DNA of 60,429 bases from Phenylobacterium sp. (GTDB lineage: Bacteria; Pseudomonadota; Alphaproteobacteria; Caulobacterales; Caulobacteraceae). The notes under the pieces were generated by a model. It did no database searches. It was not told the DNA's origin and saw only the letters and a program-made list of their open reading frames with translations. The translations under genes and the position numbers were made by a program. Shown here one piece after another: positions 17,401 through 25,518 of this stretch. The stretch's first letter is position 1. Each line of letters begins with the position of its first letter. The stretch is from assembly GCF_016793285.1 (NCBI RefSeq), contig NZ_JAEUMO010000029.1:1-60429 (forward strand). The letters run 5' to 3'.

Positions 17401-17797
17401 GCCCCTCGGCGATCCTCGTCGGCGGTCCGCCCGCGATGGGCATCGTGTAGATGTCGCCCAGCAGGTCGAACGCGATCGTCTTCCCGTCCGGACTGACGTC
17501 GAGGTTCATCCAGGTGCCCTCGTCCACGTTGAGCGGCAACTGGCGCACGGTCAGCCCCGGCGGCGCGCTGACGTCCCACTTCGGCGGCTTGGCGGGCCTG
17601 GCCTCCTCCTTCGCGCCGGGGGCCGGCGTCACGGCCGGCGCGGGGGCCGGCGGCTGCCGCTCCGGGTTCAGCGCCTTGTCCTCGGGCCCCTGCGTCGCCT
17701 GCACGGGCGGCGGCGGCGTCTGCGGCGCGGGCTGCGCGACCGCCGCAGAGCCTCCGAGGCCGGCCGCGGCCAGCGCCAGAATAACGTGAACCCTCAT
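14456..17797 (-). CDS. Secreted amidohydrolase fused to a TolB-like beta-propeller
   Basis: A 1113-residue protein. A Sec signal peptide (MRVHVILALAAAGLGGSAAVAQ) is followed by a proline-rich linker to about residue 70. Many PD40/WD40-like repeats of the SPDGK(T/R)IAF type fill about 95-680. From about 700 a metal-dependent amidohydrolase carries the binuclear-site start DAHAHG and the strand IIPGLIDAHAHG. The C-terminal GSLEAGKLADLVVLDADP is typical of imidazolonepropionase/dipeptidase relatives. It is predicted periplasmic or extracellular. Such propeller-amidohydrolase fusions are common in Caulobacterales and Xanthomonadales and are thought to act on peptides, but the substrate is unproven. 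An ATG four codons upstream is possible. Confidence 0.88.
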   Translation of the reverse strand: MRVHVILALAAAGLGGSAAVAQPAPQTPPPPVQATQGPEDKALNPERQPPAPAPAVTPAPGAKEEARPAKPPKWDVSAPPGLTVRQLPLNVDEGTWMNLDVSPDGKTIAFDLLGDIYTMPIAGGPPTRIAEGLAWEVQPRFSPDGRRIAFTSDRGGGDNIWIMNADGSDKRQVTKEDFRLLNQPSWSPDGQFIAAKKHFTTGRSLGTGEIWLYHVSGGGGVVLVKRPNETHQKELGEPVFAPDGKSIFYERNVTPGPIFEYAQDSNGDLFHIERYDLETGEISTAVSGNGGSVRPTPSPDGKKIAFVRRERAQSKLYVKDLASGVETKIYDALDVDMQETWAVIGTYPNFAWTPDGRTLVFWAGGKIRRVGADGTGAAVIPFKVSDERGVIDPVHPKIEVSPDRFTTRMTRFAAVSPDGKRVVFESLGKLWVKPMGEGAPARLTKGDEASLELFPAWSRDGKQVAFVAWTDAGLGQIRTVAAAGGAAKAVTREAGHYAHPQWSPDGKTIVFEKKRDGSLVAPRGSENPGVYRVASGGGEPVRVSKDFVRPQYGASNDRVFMLGSEKGKTVLVSTDLNGEARRTHAAGEMVNDYSVSPDGRTMAFRQNYEAFVMPLMPGTQEVTVDQKGGPMPATRVSKGGADWIHWSNGELHWSMGPAVYTAAADRFFATAPAGDDAPKFEPPTGGVSLARTVEADRPRGTLALTGARIVTMAREDGGLIDDGVIVIQNHRIAAVGRRGEVQIPADARTVDVTGKTIIPGLIDAHAHGAQGEDELVPQQNWSLMVNLALGTTTIHDPSAQASEIFAAAEMQRAGKILGPRIFSTGEIVYGAKSARNYAEINSLDDALAHVRRLKAQGALSVKNYNQPRRDQRQQVVEASRRENMQVVAEGAALFGQDMTIVADGNATLEHNIPQLRLYEDVLSFFSQSRTNYTPTLVVTYSGLAADPYWRAHTDVWEQPLLKAHIPPTVLAADNVRRPIAPEADYVDDDNAREAHRLARRGVKVSIGAHGQQAGIGSHWELWSFVRGGMTPVEALRAGTIVSAQSLGMDADIGSLEAGKLADLVVLDADPTADIRNSEKIHRVMVGGRMYDPTTLNEVVTGERRRAPYWWEAK

Positions 17798-17907
17798 GCC
17801 GAACCCCATCGTTCGCAGGCGCCTGGGCGCCGCGCTGCATCGCCAGGCCCGCCGGGACTCGGCCGGGCCGTTCTGGGTCCTTGCGTATCCCTGCGCCCCC
17901 CGCGGGG

Positions 17908-18738
17908 CTAGAGAATGTAGTGGTCCCCCGCCGCGCGCACGGTGATCTCGCCGATCGAGACGCCCCAGGGCTGGTCGATGGCGTGCAGCACGGCGTCGGC
18001 GATGTGCTCGGGCGCGAGGGCGGCGTAGTCGATCTCCGCGGCGTCCAGCCGGCTGCCGGCGCCCTCGCGCATCTCGCCCATCGCCTGCATGAAGTCGGGC
18101 ATGTTGTGGCCCACGATGCCGACGACGGCCGCCGGGTTCACGATGGCCCCCGCCAGCCCCGTCCCTGGCACGCCGGTCGGCTTCACGGTCGTCACCTTGA
18201 TCTTGCCGCGGGCCTCCATGCGCAGGGACTCCGAGAGGAAGTTCACCGCCGCCTTGCTGGCCCCGTAGACCGCCGCGCCCACAACCGGGAAGTTGCCGTA
18301 GATCGACGAGATGTTGACGATCTGCCCGCGCCCCGCCGCGATCATCGGGTCGTAGGCGGCGACCATCCCGTTCAGCACGCCCTTGATGTTGATGTCGATG
18401 CAGCGGCTCCACGCCGCGTGCGCCGCCGCGTGATCCGAGAAGAACGCCAGCGGCATGATCCCGGCGTTGTTGACCATCACGTCCACCCCGCCGAACGCCT
18501 CGACGCTGGCCCCCACCAGCGCCACCAGGTCCTCCAGTCGCGTGACGTCTGCCGCCAGCCCCTGCGCCTTGTCCCCGCTCGCCACGATCCCGTCCGCCGT
18601 CTCGCGCACCCCGGCCTCGTCGACGTCGCCGCAGGTTACGAGCGCGCCCCGCGTCGCCGCCTTCTGCGCCACCAGCCGCCCGAACCCGCCGCCCGCGCCG
18701 GTGATGACGATGGTCTTGCCCGCGATGTGGTCGCTCAT
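17908..18738 (-). CDS. Short-chain dehydrogenase/reductase
   Basis: A 276-residue classical SDR. TGAGGGFG near residue 13 binds NAD(P), NNAG near 90 stabilises the fold, and the catalytic serine (NISSIYG) and YGASK supply Ser-Tyr-Lys near 140-157. ATG at 18738 has GGGAG 6 bases upstream and was preferred to a start 7 codons earlier. It lies 110 bases upstream of the amidohydrolase on the same strand. The substrate is unknown; steroids, sugars or hydroxy acids are all possible. Confidence 0.88.
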   Translation of the reverse strand: MSDHIAGKTIVITGAGGGFGRLVAQKAATRGALVTCGDVDEAGVRETADGIVASGDKAQGLAADVTRLEDLVALVGASVEAFGGVDVMVNNAGIMPLAFFSDHAAAHAAWSRCIDINIKGVLNGMVAAYDPMIAAGRGQIVNISSIYGNFPVVGAAVYGASKAAVNFLSESLRMEARGKIKVTTVKPTGVPGTGLAGAIVNPAAVVGIVGHNMPDFMQAMGEMREGAGSRLDAAEIDYAALAPEHIADAVLHAIDQPWGVSIGEITVRAAGDHYIL

Positions 18739-18883
18739 GGCGCTCTCCCTTGTCCGCACTGCCAGACTGACGCCCGCGACGTGGCGTAAGGCGAGCGCGC
18801 TCAGGCGAGGGCGGGCTGATTCCCACGATGCTCGCCGCGTCCAGGACCGCGCTCTTTCTGTGGGACTGTGGGACCGCTGGAGC

Positions 18884-19990
18884 TTACGGCGAGGGAACGC
18901 CCACGATGCGGCTGAGCTTCGCCACCAGTTGGGCCTGCGACGAAACGCCGAGTCTCGCGAAAATCGATTTGAGTTGGTTTCGGAGGGTTTGCACTCTCAC
19001 GCGCCGGAGGCTGGCGATTTCCTCCATGGCGCGGCCTGCGAGCAGCGCGACGGCGACCTCGGCCTCGGCCGTCGTCAGTCCGTACGCCTCACGCAGCAGT
19101 TCCATCACCTGCGACGCCGAGCGTGTCTGGCGGGCAAGGATCAGGATCGCCGCCGCGCCTTGGCCTGTATCGTGGAGCCCCCGCGGCAAGCGGGCGATTT
19201 CCGCGACAATGGGTCCATCGGCGTCCTGCAGAATGACTGGTCGGATCACGGCGTCGGCGAGCGACAGGACGGCATCCAGCGCTTTGCGAAGGCGGAGAGC
19301 GTTGGAGGGCTCCGTCGCCGAGAGGCCGCCGCTCCGATTGAGCCGAAGAGGCGAACCCCGCATTAGAACCGTCTCGCCCGCTGCCGTAAGGGCGACCATC
19401 CGCCCAAACCGGTTCAGAACGAACGCCGGTGTCGATAGCGCCTCGAGGCCGGATGCGACAAGCGTCGCCGCCTCGCCTTCCAGGGCGGCATTTACCCTGA
19501 CGGCCGCATCCCAGCGCGGGATCAGCGCCGACATGACCTCGAGGTCGCGAGCTTCCATCGCCCCACGCGCGCCTGTTCGCAGAACGGCAAGCACGCTGTT
19601 GGTATCCGCCTGGCGCGTAGCGAGCTTGACGATCCCGACGTGCGAGACGTCGAGCGGATCGTAGAATTCCCGGTAGAAGGCGTTGCGGTGGCGGTCGGCG
19701 TCCTCGATGAAGCTCTCGTCGGTCCGGATGATCATGGCGCGCGTACTGACGATGCTGGCGCGGGGGTTGACCTGCGGGTTGTCCGCCATCCTCCGTTCGA
19801 AGTCGGCGCTGGCCTCCAGGGCAAGACCTGATTGCCAGTTCCAACGAACCTCCAGGCGATCGGTGATCCCGAGCAATTGCGCGACCCAGCCGCCGCAACT
19901 CTCGGCAGTCAATCGCAAGGCATCCTGCCAACCGTCGTCTGCGAACGGCGCGGCGTCGATCGCCTGCGACGCTGCCTGAACGTCACTCAC
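18884..19990 (-). CDS. LuxR-type helix-turn-helix regulator
   Basis: About 368 residues. The C-terminal 65 residues form a LuxR/GerE-like DNA-binding domain: LTTAEAEVAVALLAGRAMEEIA, then RRVRVQTLRNQLKSIFARLG. The N-terminal 290 residues match no domain I can name; they may be a PAS/GAF-like sensor (FVLNRFGRMVALTAAGETVL is PAS-like). No receiver domain is seen, so it is not a classical response regulator. The start is uncertain: GTG at 19990 after a G-rich tract was chosen, and an ATG at 20059 would add 23 residues. It is divergent from the PEP-CTERM gene at 20184. Confidence 0.75.
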   Translation of the reverse strand: MSDVQAASQAIDAAPFADDGWQDALRLTAESCGGWVAQLLGITDRLEVRWNWQSGLALEASADFERRMADNPQVNPRASIVSTRAMIIRTDESFIEDADRHRNAFYREFYDPLDVSHVGIVKLATRQADTNSVLAVLRTGARGAMEARDLEVMSALIPRWDAAVRVNAALEGEAATLVASGLEALSTPAFVLNRFGRMVALTAAGETVLMRGSPLRLNRSGGLSATEPSNALRLRKALDAVLSLADAVIRPVILQDADGPIVAEIARLPRGLHDTGQGAAAILILARQTRSASQVMELLREAYGLTTAEAEVAVALLAGRAMEEIASLRRVRVQTLRNQLKSIFARLGVSSQAQLVAKLSRIVGVPSP

Positions 19991-20183
19991 CCTCCACCGC
20001 CCACCCTTCCTAGGGGAAAAACCGACGTTATCAGTGCAGGTCTTATGCCAGCACGGCAATCGCGGCTTGGCCCATTTGGGTCATGCGCCACGTAATCGGT
20101 TGCGCCCTCCTGAGGCAGTGGGCGGCGGGAAGCCGGCAATTCCGCCTCTTCTACCGGTCGGCAGGGGCAAAAGGGTTCAATAG

Positions 20184-20957
20184 ATGACGCTTAGAGTCGG
20201 GCTGACGGTTGTTGCCCTGTGCGCGGGCGCACTCCTTCCTTCGACCGGGTATGCAGCACTGACTGTCACCCCGACCGACTTCTCGGAAATCTCGAGTACG
20301 GACGCATGGAACTGGGATCGCGGATCCGTCATTACCCGGTACTTCCCCCAGCCCCAGGCGAACACTGCGCTGGCGGCTGCATTCGGATACAACGTGCCAG
20401 GACCCGAGCAGGGAAACTTGGTGTTTGAGGACTGGGGCGCTCCGGGGGTTACAAATTATCTGTCATGGCGGACGGATCAGCCCATATACCTGACCGGATT
20501 CAATATATTTCTAGCAGACGACTCCAATTCCAATCCCAACAATGCGTTTCGCGGAATCGAGTGGTACTCTCTCTCCGCGAGTATGGATGGCGTCAACTAC
20601 GATACACTTTCGTTTGTATATCTTGCCAACTCGGGAACTCGCATATTTGATTCTTACACGCAATCATACGGAAGCAATAGAATAAGAATATCGGACAACT
20701 TCTCTGGAAGGAACTATCAGTTCTTTCACTTTGAGGTCTCCCCACACAATTACATAATTCGCGGCGCCGCCATCACCCCTGGGGCGAGGATAGTCGAGTT
20801 GGATGCCATAACCGGCATGGAGCCTCCTCCGCCGCCTCCACCGCCGCCGCCGCCCCCAGGTGCTATCCCGGAGCCCGCGACCTGGAGCCTGATGATCATC
20901 GGCTTCGGCGCCGTGGGAGGGATGATGCGTCGGCGTCGCCCCGTGCAGCGGGTCTAA
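20184..20957 (+). CDS. PEP-CTERM sorted secreted protein, low GC
   Basis: A 257-residue exported protein. Residues 1-24 are a Sec signal peptide (MTLRVGLTVVALCAGALLPS). The body (25-205) is rich in N, S, Y and F and beta-like. It is followed by a run of twelve prolines, then the sorting tail IPEPATWSLMIIGFGAVGGM and MRRRRP. That is the PEPxxW motif, a transmembrane helix and a basic end of the alphaproteobacterial PEP-CTERM type, which is cut by an exosortase. No exosortase is in the window. From about 20400 to 20780 the DNA is clearly A+T-richer than its neighbours, with many A- or T-ending codons, suggesting transfer or relaxed selection. Confidence 0.88.
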   Translation: MTLRVGLTVVALCAGALLPSTGYAALTVTPTDFSEISSTDAWNWDRGSVITRYFPQPQANTALAAAFGYNVPGPEQGNLVFEDWGAPGVTNYLSWRTDQPIYLTGFNIFLADDSNSNPNNAFRGIEWYSLSASMDGVNYDTLSFVYLANSGTRIFDSYTQSYGSNRIRISDNFSGRNYQFFHFEVSPHNYIIRGAAITPGARIVELDAITGMEPPPPPPPPPPPPGAIPEPATWSLMIIGFGAVGGMMRRRRPVQRV

Positions 20958-21009
20958 GCGGACCGCCTCTCCGCCTCGACACTGGCCAGCGACTCGGGCT
21001 TCGGCGCGC

Positions 21010-21693
21010 TCAGGCGATCTCGAGGTCCATCGCCCGGCGTCTGAGGCCGCGGACGTCGAGCACTTCCCAGACGCCGCCGCGCTTCTCCACGATCCCGGCC
21101 GCCTTCAGCGCGGCGATCTCCGGCTGGACGCTCTGTCGCGTGACGCCCAGGAAGTCGGCGATGTCGGTCTGGGTGAGCGGCGCGTCGATCGTGCAGCAGT
21201 TGGCCGGCGGCTCCGGCGCGCCGTTGAGGAAGGCGTAGAAGCAGCCCGACACGCGGCGGGCCATGCGCTCGCGCGACTGCGCCGCCTCGCGCCGGATGAG
21301 CTGCGACATCGAGCGGCTGAACTTGCGGCAGAGCGCCATGCTGACGGCCTGGTGCGCCGCGTAGATCCGCAGGAAGCCCGCGCGTGGGAAGTGGCGGACC
21401 CGGACGTCCGTCATGGCCGTGGTGGTGTGGTGGTGCGGCCGTTCCGCGATGAGGGGCGACTCGCCCCAGCAGTTGCCCGGCCCATAGACGACGATCAGGG
21501 CGGTCTCGCCGGCCGAGGTCACACCCGTCACCTTGATGTAGCCCTCGACCACCTGGTGGACGCCGCTCGCCGGATCGCCCGCCTCGCAGATCACCGCGCC
21601 GCGGGCATAGTCGCGGACAACCGCACACGCCTCCAGTTCCGCGCGGATGTCGGCGGGCAGCGCGGCGATCCAGTTCTCGCGGCGATTGATCAT
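21010..21693 (-). CDS. Crp/Fnr-family transcription regulator
   Basis: A 227-residue regulator: a cyclic-nucleotide-binding-like beta-barrel (about 10-125, with GEDPASG-like GDPASGVHQVVEGYIKV), a dimer helix, and a winged helix-turn-helix (TQTDIADFLGVTRQSVQPEI, about 170-190). The N-terminal FNR cysteines are absent, so it is not an [4Fe-4S] oxygen sensor of the FNR kind. It is divergently transcribed from the CitMHS transporter with only 83 bases between starts, so it is a good candidate to regulate the 21777-24797 operon. Confidence 0.9.
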   Translation of the reverse strand: MINRRENWIAALPADIRAELEACAVVRDYARGAVICEAGDPASGVHQVVEGYIKVTGVTSAGETALIVVYGPGNCWGESPLIAERPHHHTTTAMTDVRVRHFPRAGFLRIYAAHQAVSMALCRKFSRSMSQLIRREAAQSRERMARRVSGCFYAFLNGAPEPPANCCTIDAPLTQTDIADFLGVTRQSVQPEIAALKAAGIVEKRGGVWEVLDVRGLRRRAMDLEIA

Positions 21694-21776
21694 CGACCGG
21701 AGCTTAGCCCGGCTTCTTCGGCCCGATGTAAAAAACCAGGCAAAGGATCCGCGGCCAGCCGCGCTAGTCCGTCGCC

Positions 21777-23093
21777 ATGCCCGCGTTCCTCACCCACCCG
21801 GCCGTGCTCGGGGCGGCCATGGTGGCCACGTTCATGACGCTGATCATGACGCGGCGGATGTCTGCTGTCGCCGCCCTGCTGGCGGTCCCGATCGCCTTCG
21901 GGTTGCTGGCCGGCGCCGGCCCGGACCTCGGGCGCATGATCCTGGAGGGCGTCGGGCAGGTCGCGCCCACCGCCCTCTTCCTCGGCTTCGCGGTCCTCTA
22001 CTTCGCGCTGATGATGGACGCCGGCCTGTTCGCGCCCCTCGTGCGCGGGGTTCTGGCCGTGGTCGGCCGCGATCCGGTGCGCATCAGCCTCGGCACCGCG
22101 GTGCTCGCGACCCTCGTCTCTCTCGACGGCGACGGGACCAGCACCGCGCTGATCGTCATCTCGGCCTTCCTGCCGGTCTACCGGCAGGTCGGGATGAACC
22201 CGCTGATCCTGGCGACCCTGCTGGGCCTGTCGAGCGCGCTCGTGAACCTCCTGCCCTGGGGTGGTCCCGCCGCTCGCGCCGCCGCGGCGCTCCATGTGGA
22301 TCTGGCCGACGTCGTGGGGCCGATCCTGCCCGCGATGCTGGCCGGCCTGGCCGTCGTCTTCCTGCTGGCCTGGATGTTCGGCCGCGCCGAGCGCCGCCGC
22401 CTGGGCTGGGTCCCGGGCGCGCCTGCCGTGGCCGCCCCGGTCGGCCAGCCCGAAGCCGAGGACGATGCCCGCCGACCGACGCTCCTCTGGTTCAACCTCG
22501 CGCTCACCCTCGCCCTCCTGGTCGGCATGATCTCCGGCCTCGCGCCCTTGCCGGTGCTGATGATGGGCGCCTTCGCGGTCGCGCTGACGGTCAACTACCC
22601 GCGCCTGGCCGACCAGCGCGCGCGGTTCGCCGCCCACGCCGACAACGTGCTGCAGGTGTTCCTGCTGATCTTCGCCGCGGGCGTGTTCACCGGCATCCTG
22701 AACGGCGCCGGCATGGCCGACGCCATGGCGTCGGCGGTGCTTTCGGTCATCCCGCCCGGGGTCGGCCCCTCCATGGCGGTGATCGCGGGCCTGGCCGCCC
22801 TGCCGCTCAGCTTCGTGATGTCCAACGACGCCTACTGTTTCGGCGTGGTCCCGGTCGTCGCCAAGGCCGCGGCGGCCTTCGGGATCGAGCCCGTCGCCAT
22901 CGCCCGCGCCTCGCTGGTCGGCCTGCCCGTCCACACGCTGAGCCCGCTGCTGGCGCCGATCTACCTCGCCTGCAGCCTGCTGAAGGTCGAGGTGGGCGAG
23001 GCGCAGCGCTTCGCGCTCAAGTGGGCCGTGCTGGTCAGCCTCGTGCTGCTGATCGCCATGGGCCTGACCGGCGCCATCCCGTGGCGCGCCTGA
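21777..23093 (+). CDS. CitMHS-type citrate/metal-proton symporter
   Basis: A 438-residue inner-membrane protein with about 12 hydrophobic helices, beginning MPAFLTHPAVLGAAMVATFM. The conserved helix hairpins SLDGDGTSTALIVISAFLPV and LPLSFVMSNDAYCFGVVPVV match the CitMHS (citrate-Mg2+:H+/Ca2+:H+ symporter) family. The loop around 215-240 is charged and cytoplasmic. It is the first gene of an operon with AtuA- and DUF4387-family genes (13 bases to the next start). The real substrate may be another di- or tricarboxylate. Confidence 0.88.
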   Translation: MPAFLTHPAVLGAAMVATFMTLIMTRRMSAVAALLAVPIAFGLLAGAGPDLGRMILEGVGQVAPTALFLGFAVLYFALMMDAGLFAPLVRGVLAVVGRDPVRISLGTAVLATLVSLDGDGTSTALIVISAFLPVYRQVGMNPLILATLLGLSSALVNLLPWGGPAARAAAALHVDLADVVGPILPAMLAGLAVVFLLAWMFGRAERRRLGWVPGAPAVAAPVGQPEAEDDARRPTLLWFNLALTLALLVGMISGLAPLPVLMMGAFAVALTVNYPRLADQRARFAAHADNVLQVFLLIFAAGVFTGILNGAGMADAMASAVLSVIPPGVGPSMAVIAGLAALPLSFVMSNDAYCFGVVPVVAKAAAAFGIEPVAIARASLVGLPVHTLSPLLAPIYLACSLLKVEVGEAQRFALKWAVLVSLVLLIAMGLTGAIPWRA

Positions 23094-23106
23094 AAGAGGA
23101 TGACGC

Positions 23107-24492
23107 ATGACCGAAGGACCCATCCGAATCCTCGTCCCGTCCGGGTCGCTCGGCAGCGGCGTGCGCGAGACCGAGGTGCGCCGCGGCATCGAACTCGGCG
23201 CCCACGCCATCGCCACCGACGCCGGCTCCACCGACAGCGGCGCGGCCTACCTGGCGCTGGGCATCTCCAAGAACGACCGCGGGGCCGTGAAGCGTGACCT
23301 CGCGATCCTCCTGCAGGCGGGGGCCGCGGCGGGCATCCCGGTGATCATCGGCACGGCCGGGCAGGCCGGCGGCGACCTCAACGTCGACTGGACCCGCGAC
23401 ATCGCCCTGGAGATCGCCCGCGAGCGCGGCCTCAGCCCCCGCATCGCCCTGCTCTACTCCGAGCAGGACAAGGCGACGCTCAAGGCCCTGAACGCCGCGG
23501 GCAGGATCCGTCCGCTCCCGCCCCTGGGCCCGCTCGAAGACGCCACGATCGACGGCTGCGACCACATCGTGGCCGCCATGGGGCCCGAGCCCTACGTCGC
23601 CGCTCTCCAGGCCGGCGCGAGCGTCATCATCGGCGGCCGGACCACCGACACCGCCGTCCTGGCCTGTTTCGCCCTGATGCACGGGATGGACGCCGGCGCC
23701 GCCTGGCACGCCGCCAAGATCGCCGAGTGCGGCTCGCAATGCACGGTGCGGCCGGCCGACGGCGCCGGTGTCCTCGTCACCATCGGAACCGACGGCTTCG
23801 AGGTGGAGCCGCTGAACCCCGCCAACCGCTGCGATCCGCACAGCGTTTCGGCCCACATGCTCTACGAGAACGCCAACCCGTTCCGGCTGACCGAGCCCGG
23901 CGGCGTCCTCGACGTGACCCACGCCCGCTACGTCGCCCTCGACGACCGCCGCGTTCGCGTCACCGGCTCGGTCTGGGAGCCGCAGCCCTACACGATGAAG
24001 CTCGAAGGCGCCTCGCGGGGCCGCTACCAGACCGTCATGCTGATCGGGATCCAGGACCCCGAGGTGCTCTCCCGCCTGGACGAATTCCACGACCGCATGC
24101 TGGGCGCCCTCTACGAGCGCGCGCGCCGCAGCCTCGGCCCGGAGGCCGGCGACTTCCACCTTTCTCTCAGGCTCTACGGCTGGAACGCCGTCTCCGGCGA
24201 CCGTCCGCCGCCCGGCACGCCGCCGCCGCGCGAGGTCGGCGTCCTCTTCGTGGCCACCGCCGAGACCCAGGCGCTGGCCACCCGCATCGCCAAGGCCTGC
24301 AATGCCTGGTTCTTCCACTTCCCGATCGTCGCGGACCAGGAGCTGCCCAGCTACGGCTTCGCCTTCACGCCCGCCGACATCGAGCGCGGCCCGGTGTTCG
24401 AGTTCCGCCTGAACCATGTGGTGGCGGTGGACGACGCCATGCAGCTCGTCCGCACCGCCTGGATCGACCTGCGCGAAGGAGCCGCCGCATGA
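23107..24492 (+). CDS. AtuA-family (DUF1446) acyclic-terpene-utilization-like protein
   Basis: A 461-residue cytosolic protein of the AtuA/DUF1446 family. Diagnostic stretches are LGAHAIATDAGSTDSGAAYL, IIGTAGQAGGD, GASVIIGGRTTDTA and PHSVSAHMLYENANPFRLTE. AtuA was named from Pseudomonas citronellol/geraniol degradation, but its reaction is not known; family members occur with many acid-catabolism genes. A hydratase or isomerase role on a CoA-free acid is only a guess. Its stop overlaps the next gene as ATGA, and a carboxylate transporter precedes it. Confidence 0.88.
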   Translation: MTEGPIRILVPSGSLGSGVRETEVRRGIELGAHAIATDAGSTDSGAAYLALGISKNDRGAVKRDLAILLQAGAAAGIPVIIGTAGQAGGDLNVDWTRDIALEIARERGLSPRIALLYSEQDKATLKALNAAGRIRPLPPLGPLEDATIDGCDHIVAAMGPEPYVAALQAGASVIIGGRTTDTAVLACFALMHGMDAGAAWHAAKIAECGSQCTVRPADGAGVLVTIGTDGFEVEPLNPANRCDPHSVSAHMLYENANPFRLTEPGGVLDVTHARYVALDDRRVRVTGSVWEPQPYTMKLEGASRGRYQTVMLIGIQDPEVLSRLDEFHDRMLGALYERARRSLGPEAGDFHLSLRLYGWNAVSGDRPPPGTPPPREVGVLFVATAETQALATRIAKACNAWFFHFPIVADQELPSYGFAFTPADIERGPVFEFRLNHVVAVDDAMQLVRTAWIDLREGAAA

Positions 24493-24797
24493 CCACCGTC
24501 AGGGACGCCTGCCGCCACGTCCGCTCCAAGAACGCCGGACCCTACTGGGTGACGGTCGACCTCTTCTTCCGCGACGCCGACCACTTCGCCCGCTACGCCG
24601 GGAGCCCGGCGCTGGGTCCCACCCTGTTCGCGCGCCTCTTCGGCGCCGATCCGGCGCTCGTGCAGCACCATCGCGTGGCCGACCTCGACATCCTCAAGGT
24701 CTCCTATCCGCGCACCAGTCCCCAGGGCGGCGAGGTCGAACGCGACATGCACTGCGGCCAGCAGTTCGTCCGCCTGCTGGACATCGAACTGGACTGA
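24489..24797 (+). CDS. DUF4387-family protein, partner of AtuA
   Basis: A 102-residue protein with the DUF4387 hallmark RSKNAGPYWVTVDLFF and a C-terminal GEVERDMHCGQQFVRLLD. In many bacteria DUF4387 is encoded directly after, or fused to, DUF1446/AtuA, so the two probably form one enzyme. The ATG overlaps the AtuA stop. H (DMHCGQQ) and the preceding acidic residues could be catalytic, which is untested. Confidence 0.85.
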   Translation: MTTVRDACRHVRSKNAGPYWVTVDLFFRDADHFARYAGSPALGPTLFARLFGADPALVQHHRVADLDILKVSYPRTSPQGGEVERDMHCGQQFVRLLDIELD

Positions 24798-24850
24798 TCG
24801 GGGGCGAGGCAATCGTCGTTCGGCGACGCCTGCCGACAAAGAACGCCGCG

Positions 24851-25429
24851 CTACAGCGCGCCCGCGAACCCGCGGATCGGCGAGATCGGTTCGTGGACCG
24901 TGCGGACCAGCAGTTCCGCCTCCGGCGCGCCGCCGCGCAGTTGCGCGAGCCAGGCGTCGGGATCGAACTCGACGCCCACGGGGTTCTGGTTCATCGCCTC
25001 GCCGCGGATGAAGTCGTTGCACCCGTCGCCCTCGAACGCGTCGACCTGGAACTCCATCTGGTTGCCGTCGGGGTCGGCGTAGTAGAGCGATGCCGCCAGC
25101 CCGTGGTGGACACACCAGTACGGCGTGATGCCCCTGGCCTTCAGCTCGGCGTAGTTCTCCAGGAGGTCGGTGATCGAGGCGGTGGTGTAGGCCACGTGGT
25201 CGACGCCCACGGCGCCGCGCCTGTCGGCCTCCGGCGTCCCGTCCGGCGCGACGACCGCGAGGTTCAGGAAGGCGAACCTGTGATGCTCGCCGTCATAGGT
25301 CAGGAACGCCATCGCCGGGTTCTCGTGCTGCACCTGCGCGCCGAACACCGCCTCGTACCAGGCGATCATCTCCTCGAAGCGGCGCGTGCGGTACACGACG
25401 TGGGCGAACAGGGTCGGCTTGCGGATCAA
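24851..25429 (-). CDS. VOC-family dioxygenase-like protein
   Basis: A 192-residue protein resembling biphenyl-2,3-diol 1,2-dioxygenase-related VOC enzymes. The N-terminal module has LFAHVVYRTRRFEEMIAWYE (His10), the second has VGVDHVAYTTASITDLLENY, and YYADPDGNQMEFQVDAFEG carries the glutamate. His, His and Glu in these places would make a mononuclear Fe(II) site, so extradiol ring cleavage or a related oxygenation is possible. It converges on the DUF4387 gene, 53 bases apart, and may belong to the same catabolic island. Confidence 0.82.
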   Translation of the reverse strand: MIRKPTLFAHVVYRTRRFEEMIAWYEAVFGAQVQHENPAMAFLTYDGEHHRFAFLNLAVVAPDGTPEADRRGAVGVDHVAYTTASITDLLENYAELKARGITPYWCVHHGLAASLYYADPDGNQMEFQVDAFEGDGCNDFIRGEAMNQNPVGVEFDPDAWLAQLRGGAPEAELLVRTVHEPISPIRGFAGAL

Positions 25430-25518
25430 CGGGATGCTCCTGCAGCGCAGAGCGAAACCGTAGGGCTTCCGCCGATCTCCCGCAATTGCAGCCGCGACCC
25501 GATGGCCGGTCGAGCGCC

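Noticed and set aside
14555-17911. 1118-codon open frame on the plus strand opposite the amidohydrolase
   Set aside because: Composition is arginine/histidine-rich with no domain; the minus strand has signal peptide, propeller repeats and amidohydrolase motifs.
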